Assembly: GCA_035656415.1 (NCBI GenBank)
Contig: DASRSM010000189.1
Location: 1 to 6,847 of the forward strand
Reading direction: 5' to 3'
DNA from: JAFAHZ01 sp035656415
GTDB taxonomy: Bacteria > Vulcanimicrobiota > Vulcanimicrobiia > Vulcanimicrobiales > Vulcanimicrobiaceae
DNA: 6,847 bases
Positions 1-5,787 of this stretch are shown piece by piece. The notes beneath the pieces were generated by a model. It was not told the DNA's origin and ran no database searches. It was given only the letters and a program-made list of their open reading frames with translations. The stretch's first letter is position 1. Each line of letters starts with the position of its first letter. The position numbers and the translations under genes were made by a program.

Positions 1-1163
1 GCGCCACCTTCTTACCCTTCGGCGTCCCCTCTTTTGGTGAAGAAGAGCGCCAAGCGCTTCTCGGCGTACTCGACTCCCGCTGGATCGGACAAGGCAGTCT
101 TTGCGAAGAGTTCGAGCAGCGGCTCGCACGCTACGTCGGTACGCAGCACGGCGTCTTCGTGAACTCAGCTACGGCGGGGCTGCATTTGTCGCTCATGGCG
201 CTCGGCGTGGGTGCCGGCGATGAAGTCATCACGACGCCCTTGACCTTTGTGGCGACCGTAAACGTCATCGAGCATTGCGGTGCCAAGCCGGTGCTCGCGG
301 ATATCGATCCTGTGACGCTCAATATCGATCCGGCTGCAATTGCGCGCTGCGTTTCGCCGAGAACCAAGGCAGTCATCGGCGTTCATTTTGCCGGCCGGCC
401 GTTCGACATCGATGGAGTACGCCGTGCAGCGGGCACCGGAGTTCCGATCGTCGAGGACGCGGCGCACGCGATTGGAGGGCGTTTTTCCGGAGGCAAGATG
501 GTCGGCGCTTCCGGTAACCTCACGGTGTTTTCGTTCTACGCGAATAAGAATTTAACGACCGGCGAGGGCGGAATGATCGTCACCGACGACGCCGACATCG
601 CCGAACGCACCAGCATCATGCGGTTGCACGGGCTTTCGTCGGATGCGTGGAAGCGGTTCACTTCGAAGAAGCTCAACCGCAGCCTGGCAATCCTTCCGGG
701 ATATAAATACAATTCGACCGACTTAAATGCCGCGCTCGGTATAGCGCAGCTCGGTCGCATCGAAGACTTTTTGACTCGGCGCGAGGCGATCGCCGCGGCG
801 TATGACCGCGAGCTCGCCGATGTGGCAGAGATCGAACTCGTCGAGCGCCCGAATCGAAACGGCGAGCGCCACGCCCTGCATCTGTACATCGTAAAGCTGC
901 GCCTCGATCGACTGACGGTCGACCGAAACGAAATCGTCGGAGCGCTGCGTGAGGAGAATATCGGCGCGGGCATACATTACGATGCAGTCCACCTCCATCC
1001 GTTTTATCGCGAGACCTATGGGTGGCGTTCCGGCGATTTTCCAATCGCCGCGGACGTTTCTTCGAGCGTGCTGACGCTTCCGGGGCAGCCGAGCATGACC
1101 GACGACGACGTCGCGTCGGTCGTTCTGGGGCTCAAGCGCGTCGTGACGCATTACCGTCGCTAG
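1..1163 (+). CDS. DegT/DnrJ/EryC1/StrS-family PLP sugar aminotransferase (5' partial)
   Basis: A PLP-dependent enzyme that transfers an amino group to a keto group on a nucleotide-linked sugar, in the cytoplasm, for surface polysaccharide or glycan synthesis. The frame is open from base 3 to a TAG at 1161-1163, giving 386 visible residues. It opens with the family's usual N-terminus (LPFGVPSFGEEE, then SRWIGQG), so only a few residues are missing upstream. Further family motifs are NSATAGLHL, TPLTFVATVN, EDAAHAIGG (Asp at visible residue 152), and FSFYANKNLTTGEGG with the Schiff-base Lys at visible residue 182 (codon 546-548). YKYNSTDLNAALG and GIHYDAVHLHPFY follow. A GTG at 159 lies inside the conserved NSATAG block and cannot be the true start. 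Substrate is not readable from sequence; ArnB-, PseC- or perosamine-type sugars are all possible. The gene is convergent with a formyltransferase, whose usual substrates are exactly such amino sugars. Confidence 0.93.
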   Translation, partial: ATFLPFGVPSFGEEERQALLGVLDSRWIGQGSLCEEFEQRLARYVGTQHGVFVNSATAGLHLSLMALGVGAGDEVITTPLTFVATVNVIEHCGAKPVLADIDPVTLNIDPAAIARCVSPRTKAVIGVHFAGRPFDIDGVRRAAGTGVPIVEDAAHAIGGRFSGGKMVGASGNLTVFSFYANKNLTTGEGGMIVTDDADIAERTSIMRLHGLSSDAWKRFTSKKLNRSLAILPGYKYNSTDLNAALGIAQLGRIEDFLTRREAIAAAYDRELADVAEIELVERPNRNGERHALHLYIVKLRLDRLTVDRNEIVGALREENIGAGIHYDAVHLHPFYRETYGWRSGDFPIAADVSSSVLTLPGQPSMTDDDVASVVLGLKRVVTHYRR

Positions 1164-2059
1164 AGCGATCGCGGTGCTCCGAGCCGCGTTCGCAACGCCG
1201 TAAAACGATACGGATCGCCGCGTTCGTCGCGCGCCTCCACAATGTTTACCATCCCGCTGCCGCACACAACTGACGGCGTGCCGTCGCGCAGCGACCAAAT
1301 TTTTCCGGGCTGGCGAAGCGGAAAGTCCAAGTCCGGCATCGGCTCGATGCGGTCTACGCGTATGGCGTTGCCATTGACGGCGGTCTTCGCGCCCAGATAC
1401 GGCCAGCCTACGGCGGCGACGAATCTGCAGATCCGTTCGGCTGAGAGACTCCAATCGATTTCGTAGTCGTCTTCGCCGCGCCACAGCGAGTACGTCGCGT
1501 TCACGTGAGGTTGTTGCGTAAACTGCAACGTTCCGGCGGCGTATTGCTGCGCCACGTCGCAGACGAGATCGGCGCAGAGCTCGCCTAATCGTTCGTACGT
1601 TTCGCCGATTTTTGCGCGGCCGGACAGTTCGAGCGCACGTTGTCCGCACATTGGACCGCTGTCTACCCCGCCGTCCGGACGAAATGCCGTAACGCCGCAG
1701 GTCGAGTCGCCGGCGATGATGGCCGTTACCGTGGGATTGAATCCACGGAGCTTCGGCAGCAAAGAGTCGTGAAGTACGATGAAGCGCTCGTCGAGATTAC
1801 CGTCCGCGGGTGACAGCAGCCACTGCCAACCCACCATGAAAATCAGGTCCGCGTCAATCGTTGCTTCGCGGCCTTTAATCGATTCGAAGTCGCGATATGG
1901 CAGGCGCCGCTGCTCGCAAAGCGCCCGTATCTCCGCAAAAGCGTCGTAGCGGAGCCCGCGCGAAGGATATGAAGTGACGCAAACGATGTCGAGTGCGGGG
2001 TCGATGGAGCGCAGGAAAAACGCCCCTTTCGGTCCCGCGACCAAAAGGGCGATTCTCAA
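1160..2059 (-). CDS. Formyltransferase of the Fmt/ArnA N-terminal fold, probably a sugar N-formyltransferase
   Basis: A 299-residue protein with a Rossmann-like N-terminus (RIALLVAGPKG), a formyltransferase core with HDSLLPKLRGFNP at residues 97-109 and GVTAFRPDGGVDSG at 122-135, and a C-terminal domain resembling Formyl_trans_C (EIDWSLSAERI, then WPYLGAKT). The family moves a formyl group from N10-formyltetrahydrofolate to an amine, either Met-tRNA or a 4-amino sugar. His97 and Asp133 match the catalytic His and Asp, but the usual Asn two residues before the His is Val95. The divergent core and the neighbouring DegT-type aminotransferase favour an amino-sugar substrate over initiator tRNA; this is inference. 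The start is TTG at 2059, chosen because MRIALLVAG is the natural beginning of the fold; no strong Shine-Dalgarno precedes it. It begins 6 bases after the upstream stop, so coupled translation is likely. It is the last gene of the - strand cluster, and its TAG overlaps the opposing gene's TAG. Confidence 0.85.
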   Translation of the reverse strand: MRIALLVAGPKGAFFLRSIDPALDIVCVTSYPSRGLRYDAFAEIRALCEQRRLPYRDFESIKGREATIDADLIFMVGWQWLLSPADGNLDERFIVLHDSLLPKLRGFNPTVTAIIAGDSTCGVTAFRPDGGVDSGPMCGQRALELSGRAKIGETYERLGELCADLVCDVAQQYAAGTLQFTQQPHVNATYSLWRGEDDYEIDWSLSAERICRFVAAVGWPYLGAKTAVNGNAIRVDRIEPMPDLDFPLRQPGKIWSLRDGTPSVVCGSGMVNIVEARDERGDPYRFTALRTRLGAPRSL

Positions 2060-2065
2060 CGGCGT

Positions 2066-2521
2066 TTAGTATTGACGAACGTTTCGCAGTCCCGCAGCCT
2101 TGAACTTCGCGGCGACGCCGCCGTCGGCATCGGAACACAGAATGACCGCGCGGCCTTCGTCGATCGCACCGTTGAAGTTGTCGACTTCGTCTTCGGGAAT
2201 CGGCCACCCGCCGAAGTAGCTCGGGCGCGCGGTGCGCGAGAACGAACCCAGCGACGGGCTGCGGCCGCCGAGGCCCGGAACCTCCGTGCCGCCGGAGTCG
2301 CCCATGATGCCCATGCCCTTGGTCATGTCGTCAGAGAAGCTGTTGTGCTCCATCGCTTCCTCGACGTCCATGAAATGGAGGGCCGAGTCGTCCTGCTGCT
2401 CGGTTCGTAGGCGGCTCACCACCTTGACCTTTGCGAGGTCGATCTGCTGCCCGGAGAGCGCTTGTTCGATCGCCGTGGGATCAGCGCTGGGGAAGATACC
2501 TACGACCAGACCTTGTGACAC
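2066..2521 (-). CDS. Unrecognised 151-residue protein, possibly GSP17M/YflT-like
   Basis: I do not recognise a named family. The N-terminal third (residues about 4-38, LVVGIFPSADPTAIEQAL then IDLAKVKVVS) looks like one beta-alpha-beta unit. The C-terminal third (PIPEDEVDNFNGAIDEGRAV, then ILCSDADGGVAAKFKAAGLRNVRQY) resembles the general-stress 17M/YflT pattern, in which a 'G-I-P-E-D-E' helix precedes a strand and a residue-counting helix. Between them, residues about 63-104 form a Gly/Met/Ser-rich, probably disordered linker. No signal peptide or membrane segment is visible, so it is likely cytoplasmic. The GTG start at 2521 is supported by a perfect AGGAGG five bases upstream, which overlaps the TAG of the preceding aminotransferase. 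The stop is TAA at 2066-2068. A stress-related role would suit the sigma-headed cluster, but this is a guess. That the gene is real is supported by its packing and strong ribosome binding site. Confidence 0.8.
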   Translation of the reverse strand: MSQGLVVGIFPSADPTAIEQALSGQQIDLAKVKVVSRLRTEQQDDSALHFMDVEEAMEHNSFSDDMTKGMGIMGDSGGTEVPGLGGRSPSLGSFSRTARPSYFGGWPIPEDEVDNFNGAIDEGRAVILCSDADGGVAAKFKAAGLRNVRQY

Positions 2522-2526
2522 GCGGG

Positions 2527-2532
2527 CCTCCT
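2527..2532 (-). promoter_or_regulatory. Strong Shine-Dalgarno on the upstream stop codon
   Basis: The - strand reads AGGAGG, then CCCGC, then the GTG start at 2521. The first bases of the motif overlap the TAG stop (2531-2533) of the aminotransferase upstream. It decides the GTG start of the 151-residue protein and implies that ribosomes ending on the first gene restart on the next. Confidence 0.85.
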
Positions 2533-3739
2533 AGCGGGCAAATGAGGTTATAGCGTGGCCGAGACGTTCGATGCCCACCTTGATCATCTCTTCCGACGCA
2601 TTTGAAAAGTTCAGACGCATACCGTCGTGCACGTCGCGCGCCGGATAGAAGCTGACGCCGGGTACGAAGACGACCTTGAGTTCGGCGGCGCGCCGCAATA
2701 ATTCCGACGTATCGATTCCGGGGACGCGCGCCCACAGGAACATTCCGCCCATCGGCCGGGAAAAGTCCAACTCGGGAAAATCCAGGTTGGCGAGTGCCGC
2801 ACTCATAACGTGACGGCGCCGTCCGTACGTGTGAGCGATCGCGCGCACGTGTTTCTGGAACGCTTGCTCGTCACTGACGTACTCGTGGAAGACGTACTGC
2901 GCGAACGTACCGCTGTGAAGATCGGCGCCTTGCTTGGCGAGCACGATTTTCTCGCGTATCTCGTGATCGCGAATCACGAGCCATGCCACGCGCATGCCGG
3001 GCGCCATGATCTTGCTGCCCGTGCCGGAGTAAATAACGGGCGCGGAGCTGTCGTATGAAACCAGCGACGGCAAATCGTTGCCTTCGAATCGGAGCTCGCC
3101 GTACGGATCGTCTTCGAAGATCGGTAAATCGAAGTGCTCGCAAATGCGCACGATCCGCTCGCGCCGTTCGGCGGATAGCGTTCGTCCGGTCGGGTTTTGG
3201 AAGTTTGGGACGAGATACAGGAACTTCGGGAACGGATCGGCGTGCTCGAGCACGCGTTCCAGGGACGCCGGCACGATGCCGTCGTCGTCGGTTTCGACCG
3301 TCAGATACCGCGCTTGATAGGCGTCGAAGGCCTGGATCGCGCCGAGATACGACGGGTTTTCCAATACGACGTGATCGCCGGGGTCGAGAAAGATCTTACC
3401 GACGAGGTCGAGACCCTGCTGAGAACCGTTGACGATCGTCACCGTGTCAGGATCGAAGGCTTTTCCGGTTCGGCGCGCGAGCCGTTCGGCGACCCATCCG
3501 CGCATTTCCGGAATTCCTTCGGTAACGCTGTACTGCAGCGCGGCGGCGCCGCGGCGGTCCATCACGCGTTTGGTGGCGTCCGCAATCGCGTCGGTAGGGA
3601 AGTGCTCGGGCGCGGGCAAGCCGCCGCCGAACGAGATCACGTCGGGTTGCTGCGTGACCTTGAGCATCTCGCGGATCGTCGACGCGCGCAGATGCGCGGT
3701 TCGCTCGGCGAACTGGGCGAGACGGGAGACGCTGGTCAT
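2531..3739 (-). CDS. PLP-dependent class I/II aminotransferase, LysN (2-aminoadipate transaminase)-like
   Basis: A 402-residue fold-type I aminotransferase, the full usual length. Visible motifs in order: ISFGGGLPAPEHFP (34-47), LQYSVTEGIPEMR (68-79), IVNGSQQGLDL (102-112), NFQNPTGR (179-186), EDDPYGELRFEG (209-220), YSGTGSKIMAPGMRVAW with the PLP Lys243, PMGGMFLWARVP near 330, and MRLNFSN with the substrate-carboxylate Arg375. This pattern matches the LysN/KAT II/archaeal aromatic aminotransferase group, which transaminates 2-aminoadipate, aromatic or branched-chain amino acids with 2-oxoglutarate. The MocR-type N-terminal GntR domain is absent. Lys243 lies in GTGSK rather than the common GTFSK or GSFSK. 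The exact substrate cannot be read from sequence, and no lysine-pathway gene adjoins it. The ATG at 3739 lies 10 bases after the upstream TAA; its ribosome binding site is weak (CGGGAT directly before ATG), consistent with translational coupling in the - strand cluster. Confidence 0.92.
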   Translation of the reverse strand: MTSVSRLAQFAERTAHLRASTIREMLKVTQQPDVISFGGGLPAPEHFPTDAIADATKRVMDRRGAAALQYSVTEGIPEMRGWVAERLARRTGKAFDPDTVTIVNGSQQGLDLVGKIFLDPGDHVVLENPSYLGAIQAFDAYQARYLTVETDDDGIVPASLERVLEHADPFPKFLYLVPNFQNPTGRTLSAERRERIVRICEHFDLPIFEDDPYGELRFEGNDLPSLVSYDSSAPVIYSGTGSKIMAPGMRVAWLVIRDHEIREKIVLAKQGADLHSGTFAQYVFHEYVSDEQAFQKHVRAIAHTYGRRRHVMSAALANLDFPELDFSRPMGGMFLWARVPGIDTSELLRRAAELKVVFVPGVSFYPARDVHDGMRLNFSNASEEMIKVGIERLGHAITSFAR

Positions 3740-3749
3740 ATCCCGCTTG

Positions 3750-4568
3750 TTAGGCGGCAGGCATCGGGGGTCCGCTCAACGGGGGCCGGGACTTCCGGAT
3801 GCCCGGCGGTCCAACCAAGGTATCGCCCGTGAACGCCAAGATGCTGGCGCCGAGTCCGATCATTGCGACGAATACCATGACGACCGTCCCGATAATCGGC
3901 ACGAGTTCGGCGGCAGTAATCAGTGCGAGGCCGACCACGAGCGCGGCAAACGGTGACGGCGTGGTCTTGGGGCTGAGCACGTCCCACAAACGTCGTCCGA
4001 CGAGCAGCGCCAGCGCGGCCTTTCCAAGGAAGAGTCCGCCGATCACGGCGACGGCTTCGACGGCGATGAACGGAATGAGCAAGATCGTGCAGAGCAGGAG
4101 AATCGCTAGTGGAATGACGGCGACCCAGCCGACCAAACCGATTGCAGCGCACAACCCCGGATGATTTTCCAGGCGGTCGATCGCCATGCGCGTGCGCATC
4201 GGAAAGATGAGGAAGAAGAGCACCGCAACGAGATCCCAGACGATCCGCCACATCAAGCGGTAGTCGCCGGAGGTGTCGCGGTAATACGGTGACGTGCCGG
4301 CCCACGGAACGACCGCGCTCGCGACGTCGCCGCCGATCATGTTGACTTGTCCGGTGATGGTCGCGCCGGGCCGGACGTAAGCCGTACCGGCGACGACGTT
4401 GACGTCGCCGTCGACCGAACCTTCGATCGTCGCGTCACCCGCAATGACCGTGAGATCGCCTTGCACCACTTGTCCGGGCTCGACGATCACCGAACCGACG
4501 TAGGTTCCGCCGTGATAGATGCTTTGCACGCTCGCCAAGAGGATTATTGCGAGAATATGGGCGATCAC
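3750..4568 (-). CDS. Membrane protein with N-terminal bactofilin-like (polymer-forming) beta-repeat domain
   Basis: A 272-residue protein. Residues 1-14 are a hydrophobic signal-like segment. Residues about 20-82 form a Gly/Val-rich beta-helix-type repeat with units beginning GDLTV (37), GDVNV (54) and GQVNM (73), spaced 17-19 residues, as in the polymer-forming cytoskeletal (bactofilin) family. Several hydrophobic, probably membrane-spanning segments follow at about 105-122, 139-180 (one or two) and 206-246 (two), then a Pro-rich tail (GPPGIRKSRPPLSGPPMPAA). With a cleaved or anchored N-terminus the repeat domain would lie outside the cytoplasm, unlike classical cytoplasmic bactofilins; this topology is inferred. 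The GTG start at 4568 has GGAGA seven bases upstream, and the four bases GTGA are shared with the TGA stop of the anti-sigma factor. It is therefore likely made together with the anti-sigma factor and may act with it in envelope sensing. The biochemical role is unknown. Confidence 0.85.
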   Translation of the reverse strand: MIAHILAIILLASVQSIYHGGTYVGSVIVEPGQVVQGDLTVIAGDATIEGSVDGDVNVVAGTAYVRPGATITGQVNMIGGDVASAVVPWAGTSPYYRDTSGDYRLMWRIVWDLVAVLFFLIFPMRTRMAIDRLENHPGLCAAIGLVGWVAVIPLAILLLCTILLIPFIAVEAVAVIGGLFLGKAALALLVGRRLWDVLSPKTTPSPFAALVVGLALITAAELVPIIGTVVMVFVAMIGLGASILAFTGDTLVGPPGIRKSRPPLSGPPMPAA

Positions 4569-5107
4569 GATGCGGTCTCCGAGGCGGCGAGATGGTCGTT
4601 AAGGCGCGGCCGGATCGTGCGGTAGAAGACGTAGATCGCCCCGAACAGCAGCGCGTCGATCGCGAGCACGCTCACGACGATCGAGAACGCGATCGGCGCG
4701 ACCGGCGACAACGCGTGCACACCGTGCGAGACCGCTTGCCACGCGCTCGACGCCACGTTCGTCCAAGCGCCCGGCGCGACGTGAGCGTGCGGCCACACGA
4801 GCGCGACGGTGAACGCACCGACCCACGCGCAAATCAAATAGAAGAGCGCGACGATCCAGATCGCCCGGCGCGGGGCGTGCGGCACCGGCATGGTCCGGAC
4901 TTGTGCCATGACGGCCTTGCTGAAATCGGGTTCGACGTCGAGCATCTTCCGCGTGTGCAGCAAACCGTCGACGATGCGCAGCCGCCGGTGAAGCGTTTCG
5001 CAGGCCGGGCACTGCTGCAAGTGGGCCGCTATGGCGAGCATCCGGCGCGGCGGCAGCGTCGCTTCGACGTATTCGTCGAGCACGCTCTCACACCACGAGC
5101 AGCGCAC
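4565..5107 (-). CDS. Zinc-finger (zf-HC2) anti-sigma factor with two membrane segments
   Basis: A 180-residue protein that should bind and silence the ECF sigma factor encoded immediately upstream. The N-terminal ZAS/zf-HC2 domain shows Cys3, then His29-x3-Cys33-x2-Cys36; Cys3 aligns best with the fourth zinc ligand, and Cys6 is an extra cysteine. Two hydrophobic stretches follow, about 82-105 (AIWIVALFYLICAWVGAF) and 137-162 (APIAFSIVVSVLAIDALLFG). They put the loop of about 30 residues between them, rich in His, Ala and Trp, outside the membrane and return the C-terminus to the cytoplasm. There is no large sensor domain, so signal input may come through a partner, plausibly the coupled beta-repeat membrane protein downstream. 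The GTG start at 5107 has GGGAGG five bases upstream and lies inside the end of the sigma gene (20-base overlap). The stop TGA overlaps the next start. Confidence 0.92.
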   Translation of the reverse strand: MRCSWCESVLDEYVEATLPPRRMLAIAAHLQQCPACETLHRRLRIVDGLLHTRKMLDVEPDFSKAVMAQVRTMPVPHAPRRAIWIVALFYLICAWVGAFTVALVWPHAHVAPGAWTNVASSAWQAVSHGVHALSPVAPIAFSIVVSVLAIDALLFGAIYVFYRTIRPRLNDHLAASETAS

Positions 5108-5720
5108 GGTGGCCTCCCTTGACGGTGCGGTGATGCACGCCGCGCTCTTCGCGTTCGCGCATCTTTTTCGCCAGCGCGAGCTTTCCGCGGTGGATCAACG
5201 TCTTCACGTTACCCAGCGAAAGCCCGAGGGTGCTGGCGATGGTGGCATATTCCATATTATCGAAGTATCGCAGCGCGAGCACCGTACGCGAGCGTTCCGG
5301 CAGCTCCGCGAGCGCTTCGCGCAATTCGCGCTCGGCTTCGTCGCGCAATACGCCGCCCGACGGATCCCCTTCGCGCGAAAGATCCGGAAGCGCGTTTTCG
5401 AGCGTCTGATCTTCGGGGAATTGCTGCGCTTGCGGGCGGCGAAGCGATCTGCCCAAATGGGTGCGAACGACGTTGCGCGCGATCTGATAAATCCACGTAG
5501 AGAACTTGCCGAGCTGCGGATTGAAGGTTCCCAAGTGGGCGTACGCACGCAAGAACGTCTCTTGTGTGAGATCGGCGGCTTCGTTAGCGTCGCGCAACCC
5601 CGCACTCACGAAGTTGGCGATGCCCCGGCGGTAGCGTTCGACGAGCACATCGAACGCTTCGGTTTGGCCTTCGCGCACTCGGCGGACCACCTCCTCATCG
5701 CTTAGATGTTGTAACGCCAT
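5088..5720 (-). CDS. ECF (RpoE-like) sigma-70 family RNA polymerase sigma factor
   Basis: A 210-residue alternative sigma factor that directs RNA polymerase to its own promoter set. Region 2 spans about 8-92: FDVLVERYRRGIANFV, then ADLTQETFLRAYAHL (core-polymerase binding), then STWIYQIARNVVRTHLGR (-10 recognition). An acidic linker of about 40 residues follows. Region 4 spans about 128-187 with LPERSRTVLALRYFDNMEYATIA and the helix-turn-helix LGLSLGNVKTLIHRGKLALAKK (-35 recognition). No SnoaL or other C-terminal extension is present, which marks it as a plain ECF factor released from its anti-sigma partner. The start is ATG at 5720; only weak Shine-Dalgarno similarity precedes it. It heads the six-gene - strand cluster, with 51 bases separating it from the RmlC-like gene upstream. 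Autoregulation is usual for such factors, but I could not identify a convincing promoter in that gap. Confidence 0.95.
   Translation of the reverse strand: MALQHLSDEEVVRRVREGQTEAFDVLVERYRRGIANFVSAGLRDANEAADLTQETFLRAYAHLGTFNPQLGKFSTWIYQIARNVVRTHLGRSLRRPQAQQFPEDQTLENALPDLSREGDPSGGVLRDEAERELREALAELPERSRTVLALRYFDNMEYATIASTLGLSLGNVKTLIHRGKLALAKKMREREERGVHHRTVKGGHRALLVV
5113..5120 (-). promoter_or_regulatory. Shine-Dalgarno of the anti-sigma gene inside the sigma coding sequence
   Basis: The - strand reads AAGGGAGG, then CCACC, then the GTG start at 5107. It lies within the last codons of the sigma factor gene, supporting coupled translation that would keep sigma and anti-sigma in fixed ratio. It decides the GTG start that gives the Cys3-containing N-terminus. 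Confidence 0.8.
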
Positions 5721-5752
5721 CGGGCTTACAGCATATCTCTTAGGGTGACGTA

Positions 5753-5787
5753 CCGCCGCGCGGCGGCTTTGTTACGCCCTGCGGGCG
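5753..5787. terminator. Tandem GC-rich hairpins at the end of the RmlC-like gene
   Basis: Two inverted repeats lie side by side: a perfect 14-base palindrome CCGCCGCGCGGCGG at 5753-5766, and CGCCC-TGC-GGGCG at 5775-5787, which lies in the last codons of the epimerase gene. Together they could slow or stop transcription reading from the epimerase into the sigma gene. There is no T-run after the stem in the - direction, so this is not a classical intrinsic terminator. The palindrome could instead be an operator for the sigma-headed cluster. Confidence 0.3.

Noticed and set aside
723..1649. Long open frame on the - strand (308 residues)
   Set aside because: Very Arg-rich, with no motif, and antisense to or out of frame with the well-supported aminotransferase and formyltransferase genes; a GC-rich shadow.
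3197..3956. Two + strand open frames of 211 and 175 residues
   Set aside because: Antisense to the LysN-like aminotransferase, Arg-rich and motif-free.
5730..5735. TATGCT on the - strand, a possible -10 box for the sigma gene
   Set aside because: Only four of six consensus bases, no -35 partner (the site is inside the GC palindrome), and too close to the ATG.
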